This document shows, piece after piece, positions 1 to 8,525 of a DNA stretch of 25,757 nt. Location: assembly GCF_025149945.1 (NCBI RefSeq), contig NZ_JALXVH010000038.1, positions 1 to 25,757 of the forward strand. Reading direction: 5' to 3'. Each line of letters starts with the position of its first letter. Position 1 is the stretch's first letter. This DNA comes from Kocuria sp. p3-SID1428. Its GTDB lineage: Bacteria; Actinomycetota; Actinomycetes; Actinomycetales; Micrococcaceae. The notes under the pieces are model-generated. The model searched no databases and was not told where the DNA came from. It saw only the letters and a list, made by a program, of their open reading frames with translations. A program made the translations under genes and the position numbers.

Positions 1-166
1 CCGCCTTCGTCATGCGTCCCGCTCCTTGTGGAGCGCCCTGCGGCAAGCGCCTCTCCACAGCATGCGCCCCGGTGGTGCGTGCTGCGCCGCCCGCGTCGAG
101 TGGCCTCCGACGAGAATGCGGCCAGGGGGCGGGTGGACGGACTCCGACGTGGGGGGCTGATGCCGA

Positions 167-172
167 TAGGGT
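167..172 (+). promoter_or_regulatory. -10 element of pgeF, leaderless
   Basis: TAGGGT stands 7 nt before the ATG at 180, within the string GCCGATAGG that recurs in other promoters here. Transcription would begin at or next to the start codon, which explains the missing ribosome binding site. A weak -35 candidate CCGACG (144-149) lies 17 nt upstream. The element is seen directly; promoter function is inferred. Confidence 0.5.
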
Positions 173-179
173 CGGGCCC

Positions 180-902
180 ATGTACTGGCATTCGTCTCAG
201 CGGCTCGGCGTCCGCACGGTGTTCACCGACAGGAATCTGGGCAACCTGGCCCTGCACGTCCCCGACGACGCCCACGCCGTGCGCGCCCGTCGTGACCGCG
301 CGGCCCTCGACCTCGGGGTGGATCCCGACACCGTGCTGTACCTGGACCAGGTCCACGGCACCCACGTGGTCGACGCGGATGCGGCAGGCCCCGGTGAGGT
401 CTGCACCGGCGACGCCGCGGTCTCGGCGACCGGGCGCCCGCTGGCCGTCATGGTCGCCGACTGCGTCCCGGTCGTGCTGATCGGCGAGCTCCGCCACGGC
501 GGTGCGGTGTCGATGCCGCTGACCGCAGTGGCCCACGCGGGCCGCCGCGGCCTGCTCGACGGCGTCCTTCCGGCTGTCGTCGAGGCCATGCGGGTGCGCG
601 GAGCCGAACGCATCAGCGCGCAGATCGGGCCGTGCGTGTGCGCCGAGTGCTATGAGGTGCCCGAGCCGATGGCCGGGGAGTCCGAGGAGAGCCTGCCCGG
701 CATCCGCACGACGACCCGCTGGGGCAGCCCTGGGCTCGACCTGCCCGGCGCCGCCGCACGCCAGCTCAGGCAGCTGGATGTTCAGGTCGAGGTCGTGACG
801 GAGCAGACCCCGCGCTGCACGCTGGAGAACGAGGCCCTGTCCTCCCACCGCCGCGACCCCTCCAGCGGACGGATCGCGGGGATCGTCGTCCCGCTGCCGT
901 GA
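180..902 (+). CDS. pgeF: PgeF/YfiH family purine nucleoside phosphorylase (multicopper polyphenol oxidase, 'laccase domain' protein)
   Basis: 240 residues, normal for the YfiH/DUF152 family. Family members are zinc enzymes with purine nucleoside phosphorylase and adenosine deaminase activity; E. coli YfiH is also reported to edit peptidoglycan precursors. The three conserved metal-ligand positions are visible: H59 in DQVHGTH, C95 in VADCVPV and H119 in AVAHAGRRGL. IGPCVCAECYEV and the C-terminal SSHRRDPSSGR are further signatures. The reading frame stays open upstream to base 12, but homology begins at MYWHSSQRLG and a TAGGGT -10 box sits 7 nt before this ATG, so I start at 180 and treat it as leaderless. 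In related actinobacteria this gene lies between ftsZ and sepF; ftsZ would end just left of the window. The usual yggS between pgeF and sepF is absent. Confidence 0.9.
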   Translation: MYWHSSQRLGVRTVFTDRNLGNLALHVPDDAHAVRARRDRAALDLGVDPDTVLYLDQVHGTHVVDADAAGPGEVCTGDAAVSATGRPLAVMVADCVPVVLIGELRHGGAVSMPLTAVAHAGRRGLLDGVLPAVVEAMRVRGAERISAQIGPCVCAECYEVPEPMAGESEESLPGIRTTTRWGSPGLDLPGAAARQLRQLDVQVEVVTEQTPRCTLENEALSSHRRDPSSGRIAGIVVPLP

Positions 903-991
903 GCAGGCTGGGTGAGACCTCAGGGAGGTCCACCCCGGCGGGGACGTGGTGACGGGCACACAGCGCACTGTCGACCGGCACGGCTGACGTG

Positions 992-1039
992 CGGCGGCAG
1001 GGGAGTCGGGTAGCCTGACGGTCGACCTCCCTGCCGCCG
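992..1039. repeat. Inverted repeat between pgeF and sepF with a -10-like box in its loop
   Basis: Arms 992-1005 and 1027-1039 form 13 base pairs with a single bulged G (1003). The 21-nt loop contains TAGCCT (1011-1016), which resembles the -10 boxes of other genes in the window. It could be a pgeF terminator, a sepF promoter with dyad symmetry, or both. No T-tract follows either arm. Confidence 0.45.
1011..1016 (+). promoter_or_regulatory. Possible -10 element for the sepF transcript
   Basis: TAGCCT fits TANNNT and would start RNA near 1023, leaving a leader of about 150 nt before sepF. No convincing -35 hexamer is seen at the right distance. Confidence 0.3.
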
Positions 1040-1173
1040 ATCCCTCGGATCGAGCGGTGCCGGGCCGGATCCCCGGGGCGCCTGCCGCGCCCCGCAGATG
1101 CGGTCCGCCGGGACGGTCGGAGTCGAAGACCATCACCTGCACCGCGGTGCAGTCAGAGCGAGGAGGGTCGCGC

Positions 1174-1785
1174 GTGAGCCAGTCGATGCGCCGAGCCATG
1201 ATCCGTCTGGGCCTGGCCGAGCCGGAGGGCCACGACGAGGACTACGACCGCTCGCGCGCCCCGCAGCCGCGCGAGGATCGCCCCGCCCGGGACGACGGCC
1301 CCCGCCGTGCGCCCGAGGGGCGGGGATCCGACAGCCGCGCGGAGGCCGTCGGGCGCGACCCCCGCGACGGCGACTCCGCTGCGCAGCGCCGTGCCGCCGA
1401 GCAGCCGCGCCCCCGTGCCGTGCGCGAGCCTGGTCGAGACTCCGAGTACCGAGCCCCCGTCACGCCGATCAAGCGTGCCCCCTCGACATCCCGAGAGGAT
1501 GCAGACGACATGCGGACCATCACGACCGTCCACCCGCGCTCCTACAACGACGCCAAGTCGGTGGGCGAGTCCTTCCGCGACGGCACGCCCGTCATCATGG
1601 ACCTGAGCGACCTCGCCGAGACCGAGGCCAAGCGCCTCGTGGACTTCGCAGCCGGGCTGGTCTACGCCCTCCACGGCTCGATCGAGCGTGTGACCACCAC
1701 CGTGTTCCTGCTCACCCCGTCCTACGTCGAAGTCGTCGACTCCTCGGTCGCCGCGGACGAGGACCTCGACGCCGCAGAGGCCTGA
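1174..1785 (+). CDS. sepF: Cell division protein SepF
   Basis: 203 residues. SepF polymerises at the membrane and tethers FtsZ; in actinobacteria, which lack FtsA, it is the main FtsZ anchor. The C-terminal core (about residues 113-195) is recognisable by the string [20 protein letters not shown], then [11 protein letters not shown] and [17 protein letters not shown]. The N-terminal [14 protein letters not shown] is the expected membrane-binding amphipathic helix, joined to the core by a long Arg/Asp/Pro-rich, probably disordered linker (about 18-110). The start is GTG, chosen for the AGGAGG at 1161-1166 (7-nt spacing) and because the amphipathic helix begins there; upstream in-frame codons are not SepF-like. 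It is followed after 5 nt by yggT. Confidence 0.93.
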   Translation: MSQSMRRAMIRLGLAEPEGHDEDYDRSRAPQPREDRPARDDGPRRAPEGRGSDSRAEAVGRDPRDGDSAAQRRAAEQPRPRAVREPGRDSEYRAPVTPIKRAPSTSREDADDMRTITTVHPRSYNDAKSVGESFRDGTPVIMDLSDLAETEAKRLVDFAAGLVYALHGSIERVTTTVFLLTPSYVEVVDSSVAADEDLDAAEA

Positions 1786-1790
1786 GCGCC

Positions 1791-2087
1791 ATGACGATCG
1801 TCTACGCGATCCTCTATCTGCTCGTGCACGTCCTGATCCTGGTCGTGCTCGGCAGGTTCGCGGTGGAGATGATCCAGTCCTTCGCCCGCGGATGGCGCCC
1901 CCACGGCGCCTCGCTGGTGCTGGCTTCAAGCATCTACGCCGTGACCGATCCCATCCTCAATCCGCTGCGACGCCTGATCCCGCCGCTTCGCCTGGGCGGG
2001 ATCGCCCTGGACCTCTCCTCGATGATCCTCATCTTCGCTCTGGTCATCCTCGAGAGCATCTGCATCTCCCTGCTGCTGTCGGTCTGA
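1791..2087 (+). CDS. yggT: YggT family integral membrane protein
   Basis: 98 residues with two hydrophobic segments (about 2-24 and 72-96). Between them is the YggT signature DPILNPLRRLIPPLRLGG followed by LDLSSMILIF. The biochemical role of the family is unsettled. In Gram-positive bacteria it sits in the sepF-yggT-divIVA cluster, and links to division, osmotic tolerance and, in plastids, cytochrome assembly have been reported. It starts 5 nt after sepF and has no separate promoter, so it is very likely co-transcribed. The ATG overlaps no strong Shine-Dalgarno sequence; translational coupling is probable. Confidence 0.9.
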   Translation: MTIVYAILYLLVHVLILVVLGRFAVEMIQSFARGWRPHGASLVLASSIYAVTDPILNPLRRLIPPLRLGGIALDLSSMILIFALVILESICISLLLSV

Positions 2088-2369
2088 GGGCCCCGGGAGG
2101 GGGCTGTGCCGAGGCCCGCAGATGGGCGTGAGCTGAGGCTCATGTGACAGTTCAGCCACAATCACAACCGGGGACGAGCTCACCCGCGTCGGCGCCCTGC
2201 CGAGCATGTAGTGTGAGGCGTCGAAGGCCCCCAGCGTCGGGGTGCGCTGCGCTGAGGCATGACCTGCAGGGCTAGCAGGATCGGACTCGCGGATCTCGTT
2301 GTCTCGAGGCGTGTTCACTGGCTCGGGCGGCGGAACCCGACCCCATTGTTTTGAGGAGAAGCACATTCC

Positions 2370-3047
2370 ATGGCTCTGACCCCGGAAGACGTCATCAACA
2401 AGCGATTCCAGCCGACCAAGTTCCGCGAGGGCTACGACCAGGATGAGGTCGATGACTTCCTGGACGAGATCGTCGTCGAGCTGCGTCGCCTGAACCAGGA
2501 GAACGCGGAGCTGCGCGATCGCCTGGATGGAGCGGGCTCCACCGAGGCCCCCGCTGCGGCCTCGGGCGCCGAGACCTCGAGCGCCGCCGCCGCCCAGAGC
2601 TCCGCCCCGGAGCAGGAGACCCTCGAGCGCGACAGCGCCCCGGTCGCCCAGGAGCCGGAGGCTCCTGTCGAGACCGCGGCTCCGTCCGAGAAGCCCCAGC
2701 CCGCAGCGGATGACTACACCGCTTCCGCCGAGAGCGCTGCCGGCGTGCTCGCCATGGCCCAGAAGCTGCACGACCAGTACGTCGACGAGGGCCGCGCCGA
2801 GCGCGATCGCCTGATCGATGAGGCCCGCACCCGCGCCGACGGCCTCGTCTCGGAGGCCGAGACCACCAAGACCGAGGTCCTCTCCTCCCTGGAGAAGGAG
2901 CGCCGCGATCTCGAGGTCGCCGTCTCGGATCTGCGCAGCTTCGAGTCGTCCTACCGCGAGCGTCTGGCCGAGTTCATCGGCGGGCAGCTCGAGGAGATCA
3001 AGACCGCTCCGTCGCTGGCCCCCGAGTCCTCCTCGGACGCCCGCTGA
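2370..3047 (+). CDS. divIVA: DivIVA/Wag31 polar growth and division-site protein
   Basis: 225 residues. DivIVA binds negatively curved membrane at poles and septa and recruits the cell-wall machinery; in rod-shaped actinobacteria it is the essential polar scaffold. The N-terminal membrane-binding domain is unmistakable: MALTPEDVINKRF, then GYDQDEVDDFLDEIV and the first coiled coil (about 30-53). A variable Ala/Glu/Pro/Ser linker (about 55-112) follows, then a second long coiled coil (about 115-210). GAGGAGAAG at 2353-2361 precedes the ATG. The 282-nt upstream gap suggests its own promoter: TAGTGT at 2209-2214 is a possible -10, but no -35 is convincing. A stable hairpin follows the stop codon. 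Confidence 0.95.
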   Translation: MALTPEDVINKRFQPTKFREGYDQDEVDDFLDEIVVELRRLNQENAELRDRLDGAGSTEAPAAASGAETSSAAAAQSSAPEQETLERDSAPVAQEPEAPVETAAPSEKPQPAADDYTASAESAAGVLAMAQKLHDQYVDEGRAERDRLIDEARTRADGLVSEAETTKTEVLSSLEKERRDLEVAVSDLRSFESSYRERLAEFIGGQLEEIKTAPSLAPESSSDAR

Positions 3048-3055
3048 TCCGAGCT

Positions 3056-3098
3056 GACGCCGCGCGCCTTCCCCGTCACCGGGTCGGTGCGCGGCGTC
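3056..3098 (+). terminator. Hairpin after divIVA
   Basis: Arms GACGCCGCGCGCC (3056-3068) and GGTGCGCGGCGTC (3086-3098) form 13 pairs with one G-U. An inner CCCG/CGGG stem lies in the loop. There is no long T-run, as is usual for GC-rich actinobacterial terminators. Confidence 0.6.
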
Positions 3099-3165
3099 TG
3101 CTCGTCCTCGACCCCGTTCGGTCCGCACAGGACCGCCCTCGATCCGCCTCCCGCGAGAGAGCCCG

Positions 3166-3840
3166 GTGCACAGCCACATGTCCTCACCCGCCCCTGAGCA
3201 GCAGACCCGCAGCGCCGCCGCACGGAGACGGGGCCGGGGGGCTGTGCTGATCCTCGCGCTGCTGTGCGCCGTCGTGGTCTATGGGCTGGACCAGGGGACC
3301 AAGGCCCTCGTGGAGCGGACCATGACGCTGGGCCAGCAGATCCCCCTGATCGACGGCCTCCTGCAGTGGCACTACATCCTCAATCCCGGTGCGGCCTTCT
3401 CCATGGGGGAGCGCTTCACCTGGGTGTTCACAGCGATCATGGCGATCGTCTCGGTCGGCATCCTCGTCTACCTTCCGCGAGTGCGCTCGCTGGCCTGGGC
3501 ACTGAGCCTGGGACTGGTGCTCGGCGGGGCCACCGGCAACCTCACGGACCGGCTGCTGCGCTGGCCTGGGTTCCCGAACGGGCACGTGGTCGACTTCATC
3601 CATGTCCAGGGCTTCGCGGTGTTCAACGTCGCCGATTCCGGCGTGGTCGTGGGCGTCATCCTGACGGCGGCGCTGATCCTCTTCGGCCGCGAGCCCGACG
3701 GCACCCGCTCCGGGCGCGATCGCCCCGGGACCGAGGGCACGGGATCCGCCGAAGCTCCCCGCACCGACTCAGCTCAGGATCGCGTCGTCGACCACGACTC
3801 CTCCGCCGGCGATGCCTCCAGTGAGGGGTCTGCCCGATGA
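3166..3840 (+). CDS. lspA: Lipoprotein signal peptidase (signal peptidase II)
   Basis: 224 residues. LspA is a membrane aspartyl protease that removes signal peptides from diacylglyceryl-prolipoproteins. Four hydrophobic segments are visible (about 26-45, 80-98, 107-125 and 153-173). The catalytic aspartates are D128 in GNLTDRL and D157 in FNVADSG; LNPGAAFSM is the third signature. The GTG start has GAGAGA 7 nt upstream; the ATG at 3178 is an alternative that would shorten the protein by four residues. An unusual hydrophilic C-terminal tail of about 48 residues (Asp/Ser/Gly/Arg-rich) makes it longer than the usual ~165. Its stop codon overlaps the start of the next gene (ATGA), so the two are translationally coupled. 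Confidence 0.93.
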   Translation: MHSHMSSPAPEQQTRSAAARRRGRGAVLILALLCAVVVYGLDQGTKALVERTMTLGQQIPLIDGLLQWHYILNPGAAFSMGERFTWVFTAIMAIVSVGILVYLPRVRSLAWALSLGLVLGGATGNLTDRLLRWPGFPNGHVVDFIHVQGFAVFNVADSGVVVGVILTAALILFGREPDGTRSGRDRPGTEGTGSAEAPRTDSAQDRVVDHDSSAGDASSEGSAR

Positions 3841-4796
3841 GCGCGGCGTCTCAGTCCCCGCAGCGCGAGTCGCGTGAGCTGCAGGTGCCGGCGGAGCTGG
3901 CCGGCGCCAGGGCCGATGCGATCGTGGCCCAGCTCAGCGGACTGTCGCGCACCGCGACCGGAAGGCTCTTCGAGGCCGAAGAGGTCCGGCTCGGCGGCGC
4001 ACCGATCGCCAAGTCGCGCAAGCTCGCCGAGGGTGCCGTCGTGCGCGTCCTCATGCCGGAGGAGATCGACCTGTCGGTGATCGTGCCGGAGACCGTCGAC
4101 GGCTTCTCGGTCATCCACGCGGACGCGGACATCGTGGTGATCGACAAGCCGGCTGGGGTGGCCGCGCACCCGTCGCCGGGCTGGTCGGGCCCCACGGTCC
4201 TCAGCGCCCTGGCGGGAGCGGGGATCACCGTGTCCACGTCGGGGGCGGCCGAGCGGCAGGGCATCGTGCACCGCCTGGACGTGGGGACCTCGGGACTCAT
4301 GGTCGTGGCGCGTTCCGAGCGGGCGTATGCCGCGCTCAAGCGCGCCTTCAAGGAGCGCACGGTCGAGAAGATCTACCACACGGTCGTGCAGGGCATGCCC
4401 GAGCCCATGAGGGGCACCATCGAGGCCCCCATCGCCCGGCACCCCGACTACGAGTGGCGCTTCGCGGTGATCGAGGGCGGGCGCGATTCCGTGACCCACT
4501 ATGAGACGCTCGAGTCCTTCGGGCGCGCCACGCTGCTGGAAGTGCATCTGGAGACGGGGCGCACCCATCAGATCCGCGTGCACTTCTCCGCGCTGAAGCA
4601 CCCCTGCGCCGGCGATCTGACCTACGGCGCCGACCCCGCGCTGTCGGCGGGGCTGGGCCTGACCCGGCAGTGGCTGCACGCTCACCGGCTCGGATTCGAG
4701 CACCCGGGGACGGGGGAGCGGGTCTCGTTCACCTCCGAGCCGCCGGCGGACCTGAGCTGGGCGCTGGAGACCCTGCGCGACGGCGGACCGCGCTGA
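3837..4796 (+). CDS. rluD: RluA/RluD family 23S rRNA pseudouridine synthase
   Basis: 319 residues. It isomerises specific uridines to pseudouridine in large-subunit rRNA. An N-terminal S4 RNA-binding domain (about 14-75: ARADAIVAQLSGLSRTATGR...) precedes the catalytic domain. The family motif HRLDVGTSGLMVVARS carries the nucleophilic aspartate D148. VIDKPAGVAAHP and ETGRTHQIRVHFS are further RluA-family signatures. The ATG overlaps the lspA stop. The lspA-rluD pair is common across Gram-positives. The RluD rather than RluA/RluC assignment rests on the S4 domain and context, so the exact target uridines are unproven. Confidence 0.9.
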   Translation: MSAASQSPQRESRELQVPAELAGARADAIVAQLSGLSRTATGRLFEAEEVRLGGAPIAKSRKLAEGAVVRVLMPEEIDLSVIVPETVDGFSVIHADADIVVIDKPAGVAAHPSPGWSGPTVLSALAGAGITVSTSGAAERQGIVHRLDVGTSGLMVVARSERAYAALKRAFKERTVEKIYHTVVQGMPEPMRGTIEAPIARHPDYEWRFAVIEGGRDSVTHYETLESFGRATLLEVHLETGRTHQIRVHFSALKHPCAGDLTYGADPALSAGLGLTRQWLHAHRLGFEHPGTGERVSFTSEPPADLSWALETLRDGGPR

Positions 4797-4897
4797 GGCA
4801 CCAGCGCCGAGTGCGCCCACGGCGGAACCGTCGTCCCGGTCAGCGGCGCGTGATCAGCGGCACCGGTGTCGACCCCCGACGCGTCGGAGGCTGCGGA

Positions 4898-4903
4898 TAG
4901 GAT
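4898..4903 (+). promoter_or_regulatory. -10 element of dnaE, leaderless
   Basis: TAGGAT stands 7 nt before the ATG at 4911, within GCGGATAGGAT. CCGACG at 4876-4881 is a weak -35 candidate (16-nt spacer). It separates dnaE from the lspA-rluD operon and supports the ATG at 4911 over the GTG at 4866. Confidence 0.5.
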
Positions 4904-4910
4904 CCTGGCG

Positions 4911-7900
4911 ATGACTCAGGGCAAGGGATTCACGCATCTGCACGTGCACACCGAGTACTCCATGCTTGACGGCGCCGCCCGACTCGACGACCTGTTCGAG
5001 GCCTGCCACGCCCAGGGGATGGACTCGCTGGCCACGACCGACCACGGCTTCGTCTTCGGCGCCTACGACTTCTGGTCGCGGGCCAACAAGGCTGGGATCA
5101 AGCCGATCATCGGCGTGGAGGCGTACCTGACCCCCGGCACCGCACGTGCCGATCGCACGCGCGTGAAGTTCGCCGACGGCGGCCGCAACGACGTCTCCGG
5201 CGCCGGCTCCTACACCCACATGACCCTGCTGGCCGAGACCACCGAGGGCATGCAGAACCTGTTCCGGGCCTCGAGCTACGCCTCCCTGGAGGGCCAGCTC
5301 TACAAGCCCCGTATGGACCGGGATCTGCTCAACCGCTACGGCAAGGGCCTGATCGCCACGACCGGCTGCCCGTCCGGGGAGATCCAGACCCGTCTGCGGC
5401 TGGGTCAGTACAAGGAGGCGATCGACGCCGCCGCCGAGTTCCGGGACATCTTCGGCCCGGAGAACTTCTACTGCGAGATCATGGATCACGGTCTGGGCAT
5501 CGAGAAGGACGTCCACCAGGACCTCATGAAGCTGGCCAAGGACCTCCAGCTGCCCCTGGTCGCCACGAACGACCTCCACTACACGAATGCCGAGGACGCC
5601 AAGGCGCACGCCGCCCTGCTGTGCGTGCAGTCCGGCTCCACGCTGGCCGACCCCAAGCGCTTCAAGTTCGATGCCGACGAGTTCTATCTCAAGTCGGCCG
5701 CGGAGATGCGGGATCTCTTCCGGGACTACCCGGAGGCCTGCGACAACACCCTGGAGATCGCCGAGCGCTGCCATGTCGAGTTCGACGAGACGGTGGGCAA
5801 GTTCATGCCCGTCTTCCCCGTCCCGGACGGCGAGACCGAGGAATCCTGGTTCGCCAAGGAGGTCGACAGCGGACTCGACTACCGCTTCCCGGACGGCGTG
5901 CCCTCGGAGGTGCGCGAGCAGGCCGAATACGAGAAGGGGATCATCCTGCAGATGGGCTTCCCCGGGTACTTCCTGGTGGTCGCCGACTTCATCACCTGGG
6001 CCAAGGCGCAGGGCATCCGCGTGGGGCCGGGGCGCGGCTCCGGCGCCGGCTCCATGGTCGCCTACGCCATGCGCATCACGGAGCTGAACCCCTTGGAGCA
6101 CGGGTTGATCTTCGAGCGCTTCCTGAACCCCGAGCGCGTGTCCATGCCGGACTTCGACATCGACTTCGATGACCGCCGCCGCCCGGAGGTCATCCGCTAC
6201 GTGACCGAGAAGTACGGCGACGAACGCGTGGCCATGATCGTCACCTACGGCACCATCAAGGCCAAGCAGGCGCTCAAGGACTCCTCGCGCGTGCTGGGAT
6301 ACCCGTTCTCCATGGGCGAGAAGCTCACCAAGGCCATGCCGCCGGACATCATGGGCAAGGGCATCTCACTGGCGGACGTCTACAACGAGGACGCCAAGCG
6401 CTACGACGAGGCCGCCGAGCTGCGCGAGGTCCTGCAGGAGGACCCGGAGTCGCAGAAGGTCTTCGAGACCGCCCAGGGTCTCGAGGGGCTCAAGCGGCAG
6501 TGGGGCGTGCACGCCGCCGGCGTGATCATGTCCTCGGATCCGCTGATCGACATCATCCCGCTCATGCGCCGCGAGCAGGACGGGCAGATCATCACCCAGT
6601 TCGACTACCCCACGTGCGAGGGTCTCGGGCTGATCAAGATGGACTTCCTGGGGCTGCGCAACCTCACGATCATCTCCGACGCCCTGGAGAACATCACCCG
6701 CAACCGCGACGGCTTCGTGCTGGACCTCGAGGGCCTGGCCCTGGACGACAAGGCCTCCTACGAGCTGCTGGCCCGCGGCGACACCCTGGGCGTGTTCCAG
6801 CTCGACGGCGGACCCATGCGCCAGCTGCTGAAGATGATGCGCCCGGATCAGTACGAGGACATCTCCGCTGTGCTGGCGCTGTACCGCCCCGGCCCCATGG
6901 GCGTGAATTCGCACATCAACTACGCCCTGCGCAAGACGGGCCAGCAGGAGATCACCCCCATCCACCCGGAGCTTGAGGAGCCCCTGGCGGAGATCCTGGA
7001 CCTCACCTACGGCCTGATCGTCTACCAGGAGCAGGTCATGGCCGTGGCGCAGAAGGTGGCGGACTACACGCTGGGACAGGCGGATCTGCTGCGCCGGGCC
7101 ATGGGCAAGAAGAAGAAGTCCGAGCTGGACAAGCAGAAGGACTTCTTCTTCGGCGGAATGGAGAAGAACGGGTACTCCCGGGAGGCTGCCGACACCCTGT
7201 GGCACGTCCTGGAGTCGTTCTCCGACTACGCGTTCAACAAGGCGCACACCGCCGCCTACGGGCTGGTGTCCTACTGGACCGCTTATCTCAAGGCGCACTA
7301 TCCGGCCGAGTACATGGCCGCGCTGCTGACGTCGGTGGGCGATGACAAGGACAAGCTGGCGCTGTACCTCAATGAGTGCCGCCGCATGGGCATCACCGTG
7401 CTGCCGCCGGATGTCAACGAGTCCGTCGTGAACTTCACGCCCGTGGGGGAGGACATCCGCTTCGGCATGGCCGCCGTGCGCAACGTGGGCGCCAACGTGG
7501 TGGAGGCGATCGTGCGCGCTCGCACCTCGGAGGGCGCCTTCACGTCGTTCAACGACTTCCTCTCCAAGGTCGAGCTCGTGGTGTGCAATAAGCGAACGAT
7601 CGAATCGCTCGTGAAGTCGGGGGCCTTCGATCAGCTCGGGCACACCCGCCGCTCGCTCGTGGATGTCCACGAGCAGGCCATCGACGACGTCGTGTCGCAG
7701 AAGAAGAACGAGGCCAAGGGCGAGTTCACCTTCGACATCTTCGCCATGGGCGGGGACACGTCCGAGTCGGAGGGCGAGGGACTGCAGGTCGAGGTCCCGG
7801 ATCTTCCGGAGTGGGAGCGCAAAGACATGCTTTCCTTCGAACGCGAGATGCTCGGTCTCTACGTCTCCGATCACCCGCTGCGCGGACTGGACCAGGCGCT

Positions 7901-8462
7901 GGCCGAGCACTCGGACACCTCGGTGCAGCAGGTGCTCGCCGAGGACGGCGGCAAGCCGGACGGGGCGATGGTCACGCTCGCCGGCATGATCACCTCGGTC
8001 CAGCGCAGGATCGCCAAGTCCTCGGGCAACGCCTACGCCCGGATCGAGCTCGAGGACCGCACCGGTTCGATCGAGATCATGTTCTTCGGCAAGGTCTACG
8101 CCCCCATCGCCGGGGTGCTGGCCGAGGACCTGATCTGCTCGATCAAGGGCCGCGTGCAGAAGCGCGACGACGGCTCCGTGTCCATGTCGGCCATGGAGCT
8201 GACCCTGCCGGAGATCCATCCGGAGGGCCACGCCGGGCCGGTCACCATCACCGTGCCCGAGCGCAGGCTCAACGAGCAGACGGTCGGGGAGCTCGCCTCG
8301 GTGCTGCGCAGCCATCGCGGCGATTCGGAGGTCCGCCTGCGCGTGGGCACCCAGCGCGCCACGCAGGTCTGGCAGCTGCCCCCGCAGTACCGGGTGGAGG
8401 CCGGACCGGCGTTCTTCGGCGACCTCAAGGTCCTGCTGGGGCCCGCCTGCCTGGAGGGCTGA
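4911..8462 (+). CDS. dnaE: DNA polymerase III subunit alpha (replicative DnaE1)
   Basis: 1183 residues, the usual length for actinobacterial DnaE1. The order is PHP domain (about 5-280), palm/thumb/fingers (about 290-830), helix-hairpin-helix region (about 830-960) and OB-fold (about 1020-1100, AMVTLAGMITSVQRR). The polymerase aspartates are D416 and D418 in MPDFDIDFDD and D578 in KMDFLGLRNL. The PHP metal-binding residues look intact: HLHVH at 9-13, LDG, TTDHG, GVEAY, TTGCPSGE and TNDLHY. By analogy with M. tuberculosis DnaE1 it should supply its own 3'-5' proofreading. I start at ATG 4911 because a -10 box is placed for a leaderless transcript and family homology begins at about residue 7; a GTG at 4866 would add 15 non-conserved residues. 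Confidence 0.96.
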   Translation: MTQGKGFTHLHVHTEYSMLDGAARLDDLFEACHAQGMDSLATTDHGFVFGAYDFWSRANKAGIKPIIGVEAYLTPGTARADRTRVKFADGGRNDVSGAGSYTHMTLLAETTEGMQNLFRASSYASLEGQLYKPRMDRDLLNRYGKGLIATTGCPSGEIQTRLRLGQYKEAIDAAAEFRDIFGPENFYCEIMDHGLGIEKDVHQDLMKLAKDLQLPLVATNDLHYTNAEDAKAHAALLCVQSGSTLADPKRFKFDADEFYLKSAAEMRDLFRDYPEACDNTLEIAERCHVEFDETVGKFMPVFPVPDGETEESWFAKEVDSGLDYRFPDGVPSEVREQAEYEKGIILQMGFPGYFLVVADFITWAKAQGIRVGPGRGSGAGSMVAYAMRITELNPLEHGLIFERFLNPERVSMPDFDIDFDDRRRPEVIRYVTEKYGDERVAMIVTYGTIKAKQALKDSSRVLGYPFSMGEKLTKAMPPDIMGKGISLADVYNEDAKRYDEAAELREVLQEDPESQKVFETAQGLEGLKRQWGVHAAGVIMSSDPLIDIIPLMRREQDGQIITQFDYPTCEGLGLIKMDFLGLRNLTIISDALENITRNRDGFVLDLEGLALDDKASYELLARGDTLGVFQLDGGPMRQLLKMMRPDQYEDISAVLALYRPGPMGVNSHINYALRKTGQQEITPIHPELEEPLAEILDLTYGLIVYQEQVMAVAQKVADYTLGQADLLRRAMGKKKKSELDKQKDFFFGGMEKNGYSREAADTLWHVLESFSDYAFNKAHTAAYGLVSYWTAYLKAHYPAEYMAALLTSVGDDKDKLALYLNECRRMGITVLPPDVNESVVNFTPVGEDIRFGMAAVRNVGANVVEAIVRARTSEGAFTSFNDFLSKVELVVCNKRTIESLVKSGAFDQLGHTRRSLVDVHEQAIDDVVSQKKNEAKGEFTFDIFAMGGDTSESEGEGLQVEVPDLPEWERKDMLSFEREMLGLYVSDHPLRGLDQALAEHSDTSVQQVLAEDGGKPDGAMVTLAGMITSVQRRIAKSSGNAYARIELEDRTGSIEIMFFGKVYAPIAGVLAEDLICSIKGRVQKRDDGSVSMSAMELTLPEIHPEGHAGPVTITVPERRLNEQTVGELASVLRSHRGDSEVRLRVGTQRATQVWQLPPQYRVEAGPAFFGDLKVLLGPACLEG

Positions 8463-8512
8463 GTCCACGCGGACGGGACAGTGGGGTCCCGGGGGGCGAA
8501 TCTGCCGGGGCC

Positions 8513-8518
8513 TAGAAT
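8513..8518 (+). promoter_or_regulatory. -10 element of hisD, leaderless
   Basis: TAGAAT lies 7 nt before the GTG at 8526. No Shine-Dalgarno sequence is present between dnaE and hisD. An ATG at 8517 overlaps the box itself and would lie upstream of the predicted RNA start. Confidence 0.5.
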
Positions 8519-8525
8519 GGGCGCC

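Noticed and set aside
12..179. Upstream extension of pgeF to base 12
   Set aside because: The added 56 residues are Arg/Ala/Gly-rich and unlike the family, and the -10 box at 167-172 lies inside them.
4866..4910. GTG start for dnaE at 4866
   Set aside because: No ribosome site, non-conserved residues, and the TAGGAT box would fall within the coding sequence.
8517..8525. ATG start for hisD at 8517
   Set aside because: It overlaps the TAGAAT box and would lie upstream of the predicted RNA start.
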